Origin: Athripsodes cinereus
Taxonomy: Eukaryota; Arthropoda; Insecta; Trichoptera; Leptoceridae
Reading direction: 5' to 3'
Assembly: GCA_947579605.1 (NCBI GenBank)
Contig: OX388313.1
Coordinates: 3,968,001 to 4,032,000, forward strand
Length of the DNA stretch: 64,000 bases
Each line of letters begins with the position of its first letter. The first letter of the stretch is position 1. The position numbers and the translations under genes were made by a program. Below the pieces are notes generated by a model. That model was not told the origin of the DNA. It searched no databases and saw nothing but the letters and a program-made list of their open reading frames with translations. Positions 34,205-44,881 of this stretch are shown one piece after another.

Positions 34205-35363
34205 GTGTCGGTGGATATCAAAATCGGCTAAATCCAAGTAAGGTAAAAAACGACTTTTTGTGCCAATATTATGAAGACGGTAGTACTACATAGGATGTCT
34301 ATAGCTAAAGTAAAAAAATCCAACGTTTTACTATAGTAATTTAAATTTAAAATTCACCTTTATATCAATCTCAGTAACATCCATACCATACTGTTCGTCA
34401 TAATTAGCTAAATCCAAAATGACCAATCACAGCAGTGCATTTTTTGAAAAATGGCCGACAGTTTGCATTTGATAGTGAGCGTATGAGAGTTTGTTGCATT
34501 TATTTTTTGTAATATTTGGAAATATGTGTGATCCTGAAGTAAGTACCGAGTTCGTCGGTAGCCTGGAGATAGTCTCGGCCTCCAGAACAAGGGTTCCGTG
34601 GTTCGATCCCAGGTGCTGGCAGACTCCCCTTTCACGGCACAAGCTTTTAGCTTAGTGTGAAAGGTGTATAAGGTTGTATTAAGTTTATAGACACGTTGTT
34701 ACGTTGTTATACTATAATATTATACTAGGGGTGCCAAAAATATAATGTCCAAATTATTATATAGGGTTGTCTAACTTCACTAAGTTATATGCACACGTTT
34801 ACTCCTTTTTTAAGAAATTAATAATTTTCCACAAAGAGAATGTGATGACTGTAATGGGAATATCACAGAAGTTTTTTTTTTTAAATTAATTTTGTATCTT
34901 TATTTTCTTTAATGTTTGTTTCGTTTTGACGTTTTTTTTTTTAAATAAAAATTGTATCTTTATTATGTTTTATGTATTCGTTTCATTTTGACGATTAAAA
35001 AAAAATTGTTATCACTCGAAACTCGTGTATTTTTTCCACTTTCCAAGAGAGCCAACCCTAGCACAGACAACAAGTGATAGATTTTTTCAAAATTGGTTAA
35101 GTACACTTACAAATTTCTCCAAAATTAATTAAATCCATCTGATCATATCAAATTCGGTTAAATCCAAAATAAATGCTTATTTTACGTGAATTGTGTTGAG
35201 ATTATCATTATTTTGATAAATGAAATAAGTTTTAACTTTTATTTAAAAGCTAAATCAAGTATTCTTATTAAATTAATTCGATTGCAATTGATTGTAACAA
35301 AATAATGTCATTTGTGGAAAATCGTTTAGTTGGGATTTAACCATTTTTGATTTTAACCGACAC
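34205..35363. mobile_element. DNA transposon relic with about 40-bp imperfect TIRs
   Basis: The left end GTGTCGGTGGATATCAAAAT, CGGCTAAATCCAA is matched by the reversed right end GTGTCGGTTAAAATCAAAAA, TGGTTAAATCC. AAAT flanks both sides (34201-34204 and 35364-35367), a possible 4-bp duplication. TTAAATCCAAAAT-type motifs recur inside near both ends. There is no transposase frame. SINE-1 is inserted within. Confidence 0.65.
34545..34690 (+). mobile_element. SINE-1 copy inside the TIR element
   Basis: TCGTCGGTAGCCTGGAGATA, GTTCCGTGGTTCGATCCCAG, GTGCTGGCAGACTCCCCTTT, CACGGCACAAGCTTTTAGCT and GTGTATAAGGTTGTATT, in the order of the full-length copy at 32345-32540. Confidence 0.85.
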
Positions 35364-35649
35364 AAATAACGAATAAATATAGACGCTCATCGTCAGCGAG
35401 TTTTTATTAGAAAAATATTATTGAACTAAAAATTTAATTTTCTTTATTGGTAAAAGAAGAAAATTTAATAGAAAATTTGAATTTGGCGTACTATTCTATC
35501 AATTGCTTAGGGTGTCCATTTTTACACATTTTTGGGCCAAATCAGTTTCAAAATAATAATATTATATTAAGACATTTGAAACAGTCAACTAACTGTTGAT
35601 ATTTATGAAGTCGGATATTTTGTATGAAAAAAAATCAATCAAGATTTTT

Positions 35650-35775
35650 TTTTAAAAGGTGTATTGGGTTTTAGTAATAAACCCAAATACAACCTTATAC
35701 TTACACCTTTCACAGTAAGCTAAAAGCTTGTCGTGAAAGTGGAGTTTGCAGGCACCTGTGATCGAACAGCGAACC
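35650..35775 (-). mobile_element. SINE-1 copy
   Basis: Reverse strand: CGATCACAGGTGCCTGCAAA, CTCCACTTTCACGACAAGCT, GTATAAGGTTGTATTTGGGT. Part of the head is missing. Confidence 0.8.
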
Positions 35776-35995
35776 TGAAGATAGAAATCAAATTTAGAAA
35801 TAAAAATGCAAAAAGTATTTAAAATTATGATTTTTATTATCACTTTATGTTATAAGAAATAATAATTATAAACATTTATAATTGTTTTTTTTATGTATTT
35901 ATTTTGCACATCCATGGTTTATGAATAAAATATAACTAAAAATTTAAAAAAAAAACACTATTTTAAAACCTTGGATTAGGAAATTTTCAATAAAC
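35776..35995. other. Non-coding DNA
   Basis: Nothing was recognised. Confidence 0.4.
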
Positions 35996-36470
35996 CCATC
36001 ACTGTATAATTTTGAATACCCACTTTCCGTTTTGTATAATTTTGACTACCCATTTACTACTGTAGTCTATGATTCTGACCATCTATTTCATGCAGTACTC
36101 GTATAATAATAAATTATAACCACCTATTTTAAATCCTGTATAATTATGACCACCCATTTCACAGATTGTATAACTATGACTACCCATTTTACATATTGTC
36201 TAATTATGACAACCCATTTTACAGACTGTATAATTTTGACCACTCATTTTATAAAATGTAATTTCAATCACCCATTTTATATTCTGTATAATTTTAATAA
36301 TCCATTTTTATTATGTATTATTCTAAACAATCCATTCTAATCACCTATTTCTTCCATTGAATATTTTTTAAATTTCTATTTTTACCATTTTTCAGTGCAT
36401 GATTTTGACAGCCTATTTTACATAGTGTATAATTGTGATCACATATTTTATATAGGCAATGAATGTATAT
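35996..36470. repeat. 30-bp minisatellite, array 1
   Basis: About 14 diverged units of TGACCACCCATTTTACAG and TGTATAATTT. In 36146-36240 the period is exactly 30 bp, which keeps a frame open as a repeating MTTHFTDCI-type peptide with no meaning as a protein. Confidence 0.85.
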
Positions 36471-37484
36471 TATCTCTGAACATGTATCATATTTTATTAA
36501 AAATAGCATAAATTTTTCTGAGTTTCGATTTTATTAAACCATGAGTGTATAAAATAAACACGTTGATAAGCCCTTATACCTGTCAAATCGACCCAAATCA
36601 ACTTGGAATCATCAAGAATTTAGAAGAAAAGAGATTATATTATAAAATAAATATAAATCGATTTTACTTTTTCAAAAATAAAATGGAGTAATTTATACAA
36701 CAAAAAAACAGTCCGGGTTTGTAATAAGGCCCTGCATCCTCATAACAAGCTGATTTATGATTATGATAAAGACGAAGTTTTACAAATACTTAGATATTGT
36801 AATGTTGTAAGAAAAATAACAACATAAATGGACACTTAATCAACTAAATCTAACTGTTTATGGAAAATAATCATTTTGTTTAATTTATCTATCACAAATT
36901 TCTCGATAATAAGTCACTGTCAATGTTGAACTGTATTAATCTTTAGATTTTGGTGACTGTTCGTCGATTTTCGGTCGACTCTCAAGCATAGGATGAGCTT
37001 AAGGTACACATAGTAATGTATAATAATACATAATATATATCGAATCACAACAATATTTTTATGTATGAAATACGTATGGTTGAATGTATATAATAATTAA
37101 TTTTTATAAATAATTACACAGACATATATTATAGTAATAATAACATTAATTACTCTGAGATCACAACACTTGATAATACAATTTAAGTATTTTATAGTTT
37201 ACAACTTTTACCACATCTTATCTTTCTTTCTTTTTCCTCGAGGCAAGGCACTCGATACCGAGTGAATTATGCCTATTTGTTGACAAGAACATCGGTAGTT
37301 ACAGTTAAATGTATAGGTATTTCCGCAGCGTGGTAGGCACCTACATTCGCCTCAAACTCCCACACTACACGTTGCAAGTACGTTACAAGGGCATTGAGTT
37401 CAATGAACCCAACGCCCGCACACCATCACACGTATAAACGTACACCGTCGCTTGTGTAACGCATAATTGTAGTTTACCACATTT
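36471..37484. other. Non-coding spacer between two related arrays
   Basis: 37215-37450 is GC-richer (CTCGAGGCAAGGCACTCGAT and GAGTTCAATGAACCCAACGC) and may be an old repeat insertion. No frame was recognised. Confidence 0.4.
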
Positions 37485-37740
37485 CATATTCGTGTATAAA
37501 TTTGACCACCCATTTTATACAATTGTATAAATTAGACTACATATTTTATACAATTGTATAAATTATTTTAAACCTATTTTACACAACTGTATAAATTTGG
37601 CCACCTAGTTTACTCAATTGTATAAATTAGGCTACCCATTTTATACTGTAGTATAAATCTGACTACATTTTCACGACCACATTATATTTATGACCATTTA
37701 TTTTGTAATACATAGATACCATTTAATATTCGACCTATAT
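37485..37740. repeat. About 31-bp minisatellite, array 2
   Basis: Six to eight units of TTGACCACCCATTTTATAC and AATTGTATAAAT, related to array 1 at 35996-36470. Confidence 0.8.
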
Positions 37741-38334
37741 TTATAATACTTTTCCCCATATTTTTATGTAAATACTTTATTTTATTGTAATTTTTTTTAA
37801 TATTACTTTTCATAATTTGAAAGACAGTTAATAAATTACACAACGAAGAAATTCACAAAAATTAGACAGGAAATACAATAAGTAAAAATGGAATGAATAA
37901 AATTTTTAGATCGGAATAATAAATTGTTGGAATAGAAAAGTAAGGCGAAAAATCTAATAAATTATAACCAAAAAATAATACGAAAAATGGAAAAACTTAT
38001 TTATTTGTTTTTACACATTTAACTTTGTAACTTTTTTTTATACAAAATAAAAATGTGGACATACATAAATTTGGAATGTGGACATATAAAAAAAAAAAAA
38101 AATTGTGAAATAATAGGTAGCTACGTTAAAATAATTAAGCTTTATATGAGATCTGTATTTGGTAAATTATTAAAAAAACATTTTGGAATCAACACAAATC
38201 TTTCAGAACAAAGTATAAATTCACAAAAAAACAGGGTTTTTTTAATCACTAAATATAACAAAATTTATCTAGAACTAAAGTGATAATAATAAACAATAAT
38301 ATAAATTAAAATAGCACAACATATAAAAAAATAG

Positions 38335-38575
38335 CACAGGCGTAAAAGGCTCAAGATAATAAAATATAACAGCATAAAAAAAGCAACAATAAAAATATAA
38401 GCAATAGGTAACCAATTAAGCTATAAGTTTAACAATAAATAAATAACAAGAAGATAAACAAAAAATAGCAATAGTCATAAAACGCTTAAGATATAAAAAT
38501 GTAACAATAAAAAAGCAGCAACAATAAAATAATAAATATAAGCAATAACAAATTAAGCTATAAAAATTTGATAAA
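38335..38575. repeat. Diverged tandem duplication, about 134 bp
   Basis: Copies 38340-38430 and 38476-38570 share the order CATAAAA-GCT-AAGATA, AAAGCA-CAACAATAAAA, ATATAAGCAATA and AATTAAGCTATAA in an A-rich setting. Confidence 0.65.
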
Positions 38576-38802
38576 TCACAATAAAAAAGCAAGAGTAAAA
38601 ATATAATTGCATGATTTTTTTATAAATTAAGCAAAAGCTTTTGATTGCATTTCATGTTAAATTCATAAAATTTGCTAATAAAATAAGCATAACAATAACA
38701 AACAAGCAATAAAAAAACAATATGTTTTTTTATAAAATAACAAGAATAAAAAGTTAAATAAAGCAAAATTGATCACAGAGCAGTAAAATATAAATTGCAT
38801 AA

Positions 38803-40150
38803 CGTCGCTGCATGCATAATTTGACTTATGTGAGCGCGCGATGCAAAACTACAACGCTGCAAATGCCGCACGAGTACGAACGCATTTTATCACTTGTGGA
38901 TATTATTAGAGTCAAATCTCGGTGTAACGAATACCGAAGTAACGAAATTTCCAGTATAACGAATCTATAATTTGTCCCCGAGAAACTTCCATACAAAATG
39001 TACTGAACCAAAATTCATTATAACGAAGACCGATCTCAGTATAACGAAGTTTTTGTCTGAGTGCTTTAGAATTTACTTCTAAATTAACTCAAAATTTTTG
39101 AGAAATTGGTTTATTCTTGACTTCTGGTGACATAACACGTGTTTGTAAGTGATTGCATCACATATGGTTTACAAGTGTTCCTCTTGTTTATTTCGTTTTA
39201 TTGTCTATTGCCCATCTTTATTTCGCTGATTCTAAAACTTTACATTGCACTGTACCCGGTTGCGTTTGTTCTACTTTCGGTGATTTCAACTTTTTTTAAA
39301 AAACATTTTACGTTACATCATTTTTGTGTGTTTTTTGTCTTTATTAAAATGGAGCAAAAACGATGACAATTCGCACTAAAGGAGAAAGTAAGCATTTTGG
39401 AGGAGATAGAAGATGCTTTTTAAAATATTTCAAAGTGGGAGGAATACATTTTTAAAGCCCCTACAGAAAATTCAAAACAAACTAAAATTTTAAATTTTTT
39501 TGTCAAAAAATAGTAATCCTCTGCTGTTTTTGTACACTTTTTTATATTTACATAATTTTTTTTATTTTAAATCATTTCATTATGTTGAGTATGCATGCAA
39601 TAAATATACTTTTTAAATAAATCTATGTACTTATCACAGTTTGAAGATCGCTGTTTTATTTGTTTTCTGTCCAGTAACAAAGATTTTTTTATGATAGGAA
39701 CACGACACCCTCAACAGGTACAAAGGGTGTTCTATACTTCAGCATTAGTAGGAAAGAGACCATTATCATCTTAATGATGTGGAGTGAAACAGCATAATAT
39801 TATTATTGTTATAATTATTAATGTTGCGCAAAAAATGTACCGCGCTAAAGTCTAGTATGTATTTGTCCTGCTATAGGTACCTATATATTATTCAAGCTGG
39901 AATATCGGACATCCTGTTACCATTATTTTGACTCAGGAGTACACTTGTGTATGTTTGGGTGTCAAAATTCTATGAATTCGGTATAACGAATTTTCAGTAT
40001 AACGAAATGTTTTGTTCGGTCCCGTGAGCTTCGTTATATCGAGATTTGACCTGTATTAAGTAATAAAATGCGTTCTTACTCGTGCGGCACTTGTAGCGTT
40101 GTAGTTTTGCATCGCGCGCTCACATAAGTCAAATTATGCATGCAGCGACG
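38803..40150. mobile_element. Fold-back element with 94-bp arms, split by a Tigger relic
   Basis: Arms 38803-38896 and 40057-40150 are inverted and nearly identical (CGTCGCTGCATGCATAATTT, GACTTATGTGAGCGCGCGAT, GCAAAACTACAACGCT). Almost everything between them is the Tigger-like element at 38909-40053, so the host sequence was a near-perfect palindrome of about 200 bp. Confidence 0.88.
38909..40053 (+). mobile_element. pogo/Tigger-like transposon, internally deleted
   Basis: The ends carry the family signature: GTCAAATCTCGGTGTAACGA on the left and, reversed, GGTCAAATCTCGATATAACG on the right, each beside TA. A transposase start remains at 39349: MEQKR, a stop, then QFALKEKVSILEEIE, like the CENP-B-type DNA-binding start. 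It runs soon into a typical C-terminal end KQTKILNFFVKK and stop (39511). The catalytic core is deleted. Confidence 0.85.
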
Positions 40151-41146
40151 ATAATATAAATTAAAGCATAAAATTTGAATGCTTCGAAAAACATTTAAAA
40201 CTTAAAAGCATTTCCAAAAAAACATTGCGTACTATAAAAAAGCCAAATAATTTTTTCATGAACTTATTTCACTAAAAATTTGACAGACCAAATATTTTTA
40301 GAGGCGTAAAAAGCGTTAAGCCAAGAAGCAACTTATAATAACGATATTTTTTTAAATGGTAACATTTAGAGTATTTTAAATTATCAAACTATGCAGAATA
40401 TTGGGTATTCTGTGAACACAATTAGAAATGTGCCCTGTGTAACTGTGAATGTGATGTTTGGATTTGCATTTTTTATATTTATTTATTTATACTTATAATA
40501 AATACATATTGGCGTGACAGCCAGAGACAACCTTTATGTAGATACTCAATTAATGGGTAAACAGAATAGAACTCGGTACAAAAGACTTTCGAAGAATCCT
40601 TGGTGACCAATCTCATTGCACATTGATAATATATTTCACAGTTCTTCAGCTGCTGTGCAATTAGCTCAATTATATGTAGAGATATGTAAGTCTTTGTTCA
40701 GGCATAAAGTAAATAAATAAAGACAATTTCACCATCACAAAAGAGAAGCATATGTCATAAAGATAATCAAATATCATTAAAGAAAATAAAAAGTGTAATC
40801 CCATATTCTAAGACAGGATAGATAAAAAAAGTCTTTAACTATGCACAAAATGAATAAAGGTGGGATTTCGCCATCTAACTGACAACCATATGGAATCAGA
40901 AGACAACTCAGATGTAAACCTATCTTATAGCACTCAGCGGCAAATTCATATCAATGTATTGGCCAATGGGCCGCCCCATAAGATGTCAAGGACATGCGTT
41001 CAAGTATCTATTTAAAAGACTTGGTTTAGAGCGGCCAGTGGTGCTGGAAACCGTGACAATTGTCAGGAATTTTTGAAGAAAGTATCTAGGTACAATGGCC
41101 CCCTGACCCAACTAGGACAAGGATAAGATATATGCAAGTATTAGAT
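40151..41146. other. Non-coding DNA
   Basis: Possible LINE tail near 40470-40720; no gene was seen. Confidence 0.35.
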
Positions 41147-41396
41147 TTAAATGGCTTGGTGGTTAGTTATAAACCGGTATTTAATTGAACAGTTAGCCGT
41201 TTCGTTAAATCACAATGACGCACCAAGCGTTCAAAATTCTGCCTGATTCAAGCTAGCCTGATCATTGAAATCTACTTTCTTTATTTGGTATTATGATGCT
41301 AGAATTGATAAACATTACATTAAATAGTCAGATCTGTGTAAGTCATTCAATCAAATGCCGGCATTTAACAACCGCCAAGTCATTCAGTTGACCAAC
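41147..41396. mobile_element. MITE with about 40-bp imperfect TIRs
   Basis: The left end ATGGCTTGGTGGTTAGTTAT, AAACCGGTATTTAATTGAA is matched by the reversed right end ATGACTTGGCGGTTGTTAAA, TGCCGGCATTTGATTGAA. The 250-bp element has no frame; superfamily not assigned. Confidence 0.65.
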
Positions 41397-42080
41397 CGGC
41401 TGATTCAGTTAACCATCAGGTGGTGACATATATATTTTCACCATTCACAGTTACACAAAGCACATCGAGTACAACCATTTCAATTTTTACAAAGATCAAG
41501 TAACAATAGAAGGTACATAGTACAGCTAACACTTAACACATCTAAACATAATTATATAATAATCACATGATTATTTAAACACTAAAATATAATAATTTAT
41601 ATAATTAATACAGTATATATCTATTAGTATAACGGTACACAACCAATTGTTGTAGTTTGTTTATTATTACATATATTTTAAAGAGATATTATAAAGCCGC
41701 AAACATGACAAATTTTATAGTTTTTATGTATTGCAGACGTTCTAGATCTAGATTTTGCTTGTTATGATTTGAAGGCAATGATATATAGAATTTTCATAAA
41801 AATCAGTAATCTGGTACTAATCATTAAAAACATACGTTTGTAACGGCGAAAACAACATAAGAGCGTAAAGAATATTGGAGGAAGGGATAAATCTATACAG
41901 AATTGCTCTAAATGAAAGGTCTGTTTCTGCCCTGTGCCCTTAAAGATAATTTTAAAGGACAAAAAAAGATAAAGAATACAATGTTTACACAGACATTAAA
42001 AGTATTCAATTTCTAGAACTGTACAATATTTCAATCAAAATCAACTGAAAATTATTACCTACAAGCAAATATTTGTAAAC
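41397..42080. other. Non-coding DNA
   Basis: Nothing was recognised. Confidence 0.4.
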
Positions 42081-42088
42081 CTTTAGCA

Positions 42089-42324
42089 CAGTGTTCCGCA
42101 AACTTTTTGTGTTCAAGGTACACCTATCAAATAAAAATTTTTTAGAGGTACACCAAAGATAAAAAAAGGCTGTCCTGCCCCTCGCCCAACAAAGCGCCCG
42201 CTCTTATAGCTCTCAGATATTTTTAGGTGTATTATCTTAACAAAACCTTGACTTTTTTCCGCGGCACACCAACTGATGACCACGGTACACCAGTGTGCCG
42301 CGGCACACGCTTTGCGGAACACTG
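42089..42324. mobile_element. hAT-type MITE with perfect 8-bp target duplication
   Basis: Termini CAGTGTTCCGCAAA and (reversed) CAGTGTTCCGCAAA are inverted. The sequence CTTTAGCA flanks both sides (42081-42088 and 42325-42332). Termini beginning CAGTG and 8-bp duplications define hAT elements. The interior has GTGCCGCGGCACAC. It is 236 bp and non-coding. Confidence 0.95.
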
Positions 42325-42332
42325 CTTTAGCA

Positions 42333-43037
42333 TATACTCTAAACAATAAATCAGGAATAGCCCAGATGGGAAAGCGGATCCGAGCGGCGCACGACAGGGA
42401 AGCGTTCTCCAGAGTGATCTCCAACGTCGGGAGGACCTGATACAGCACTGATAGAAGTATATATTCAATTCTATTATTTTCAAGGCCATCCACTCGTTTG
42501 CGAATGATTTAGCCTTAGTATATATTCAGTGCGATGTTTTGTGCACTGTAACCTATAGAGATCTAGAGTACTCTTTCATTATATGACTTTTAAATACAAG
42601 ATGTTTGAATTTAGCTTTTCATATTCAATATTTCATTTTATAATATCCATACTGAATTTCTAATTATTTGACACGTTTGCGGCTTATATTATCTCGTTTC
42701 TTTTAAGAATAATAGTGTTTTATATTGTAACAGATTAAAATTATAAATGAAACTATATAACAGTCTTGAATGGAAGGAGAAATTTCCACGTCGAATTACA
42801 ATAATAATAAGAATAAATACTTAAAAACTATAATTATAGTATGTATTAACAAAAACATATCAGTAAATGCTTGAAATAACACAATTCCTAATTTTTCATG
42901 GAATCAACTGCGAGATTCATCTTTGAATACATAAAAAAATAACTATAGATAAAATACAATTCCACGTACATAAACAATTCCAGAAAACATTTATGAACAA
43001 CTCTTAACCAGTTTTGTACACGGACTTCTATAATATT
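42333..43037. other. Non-coding DNA
   Basis: Nothing was recognised. Confidence 0.4.
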
Positions 43038-43435
43038 TCACGAGTCTTGTTTACTGACTACCACACCATTTTATAGTTCTTGTTTATTGATGTGTACGAG
43101 ACTTCTTTACAGTGTTCCACACGAAGAGGGGGATGTTTACTGACTCCCATACAATATCATGGGTCTTGTTTACTGACTCCCACACGATGTGTACAAAACG
43201 TCTTTACAAAGTCCCACATAAAGAGGTATGTTTAATGACTCCCATACAATATCATGGGTCTTGTTTACTGACTCCCACACGATGTGTACAAAACGTCTTT
43301 ACAAAGTCCCACATAAAGAGGTATGTTTAATGACTCCCATACAATATCATGGGTCTTGTTTACTGACTCCCACACGATGTGTACAAAACGTCTTTACAAA
43401 GTCCCACATCAAGAGATCTGTTTGCTGACTATTGT
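43038..43435. repeat. 95-bp tandem satellite, four units
   Basis: Starts at 43133, 43228 and 43323 are exactly 95 bp apart; a diverged first unit begins near 43038. Units carry GACTCCCATACAATATCATG, TTGTTTACTGACTCCCACAC and GTACAAAACGTCTTTACAAA. The last three are nearly identical. Confidence 0.95.
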
Positions 43436-44253
43436 AAGATACTGTAAGTTTCTTTGGCACAATTGTTAACATTTTTACTTTGGCAATGCAATATTATCTC
43501 AAACGGTAACATTATTATCACAATAGAGAAATAAAAATATTTTTTCTGCTTCCATTTTCAACGAATTAAATACATACTTAATCAAAATTTAAAAAATCAT
43601 CATTGATATTTCAACATATCAGATAACCTAACAAACAATTTTGAAAAATCATTCTAACATCAAACTTTTTCGGATAGCCATTTTGTTTAAGAATTAAATA
43701 CAAGATGGTAGACATAAAACTGTACCTCTTATACAATAAACAGATGATAAAAGACATGCAAAAACATTGAAATATATAAAGAAAAACATGCTATAGAATT
43801 GAATTATTTGAATAAATATGAAAAATTGAGCATAATTGACATTGTAAAAATAGTAAATTATTATGATTTATATCAGTATTTGATTTAAATATTTGTATAT
43901 AGTAAATAATTTTCTCAATCAAAGGTTTAAAATAGAGTTTGGACATTTTTACGTATATAAAATATTTGTATTAACAAATTAGATAAATCAATTTAAATAT
44001 TTTTTTTCAGATTCTATTAAGTACAAACGAAACAAAACATGATGTCGAATTTGAATAGAAAGAATTTGATAATCAAAGAAAATTTGATTTAAACATTTAA
44101 AACTTCAATATTTAAATTCTTTTTTTTCACAACATCCATTGACTACATACAATACAAAATATTATTACAATAATTATTAATCGCACAACATCGAGAGAAC
44201 AATACCAGGTACAACGATAAAAAATATTTTACTACAGTATACAAATCACTAAG
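43436..44253. other. Region downstream of DNTTIP1
   Basis: AT-rich; it presumably contains the DNTTIP1 3' UTR immediately below 44254. Nothing else was recognised. Confidence 0.4.
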
Positions 44254-44881
44254 TCACTTTTCCACTTGCGGAGACGGAAACGAAGAGTTCTTCTTCTCCT
44301 GTCCGATACTAGAATCCGAAGTGCTAGATAATAGAGCAGAAAGAGTAGCATGTGAAGCGCTCAAATTACTACTGGAAGTTGACGTACTAGGCGACGTCAA
44401 ATTCGTTCTAGTTTGGTTTATTTTCTGCGTTGGCGGTGTTAGAAATGTCTTGTTAACTCCTGCGCTACCCAACGTTAAAACTTTCTTTAACATCGCTGAC
44501 GAATTGCATGTATTGTCTATCATTGACTTTGTAGTTGTGATTGAACTATCATCGTCAATTTTCGTTGTTATAGGAACGGTAGTTCTATTGTACAGCGTTC
44601 CCGAAACGTTTGGTGAAGGTGCGGGACTCTTGACTGTATTTGCCGTTACGATATTAGCTCTTGACAGTTCTGCTCTCGCTACATTCATACCTCTGTTGAT
44701 CATATTTCTGGAAACGATGGCATTGTGAAGTATATTCCCCGACGAGAAGTTTTTGGCGGATATGTTGATGAAGTTTCCAGTGTTGATGATGTTTCCAGCT
44801 ACAGTTGGACGAGACCCGAATCCTATGATTGTTGGTCCTTGAGAATGAGAACTGTTCAATGCTTTGGGAGTGTTGGCCAAA
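44254..44881 (-). CDS. DNTTIP1: DNTTIP1 coding exon 8 (C-terminus and stop)
   Basis: The exon is 628 nt with acceptor GTTACAG; its first base completes the split Ser codon. It encodes 208 more residues, rich in Asn, Ser and Thr, ending PSPQVEK and a stop at 44254-44256. The frame is open throughout and contains no transposon similarity that I can see. I saw no clear polyadenylation signal close below it. Confidence 0.72.

Noticed and set aside
35340..35880. Possible coding frame 35652-35843 (minus)
   Set aside because: It translates the SINE-1 copy at 35650-35775.
36146..36340. Frame encoding a repeating MTTHFTDCI peptide
   Set aside because: Consequence of a 30-bp minisatellite whose period is a multiple of three.
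36000..37740. CRISPR-like spaced repeats
   Set aside because: Units are contiguous and diverged without unique spacers, and the DNA is eukaryotic; it is a minisatellite.
38826..39011. 61-codon minus-strand frame
   Set aside because: It spans the left arm of the fold-back and the Tigger terminus.
42113..42493. 126-codon minus-strand frame
   Set aside because: It runs through the hAT MITE and its flank; no protein family is apparent.
43112..43428. Overlapping frames with VPHKEVCLMTPIQYHG repeats
   Set aside because: Consequence of the 95-bp satellite.
44321..44728. 135-codon plus-strand frame
   Set aside because: Antisense to DNTTIP1 exon 8, which has better gene-structure support.
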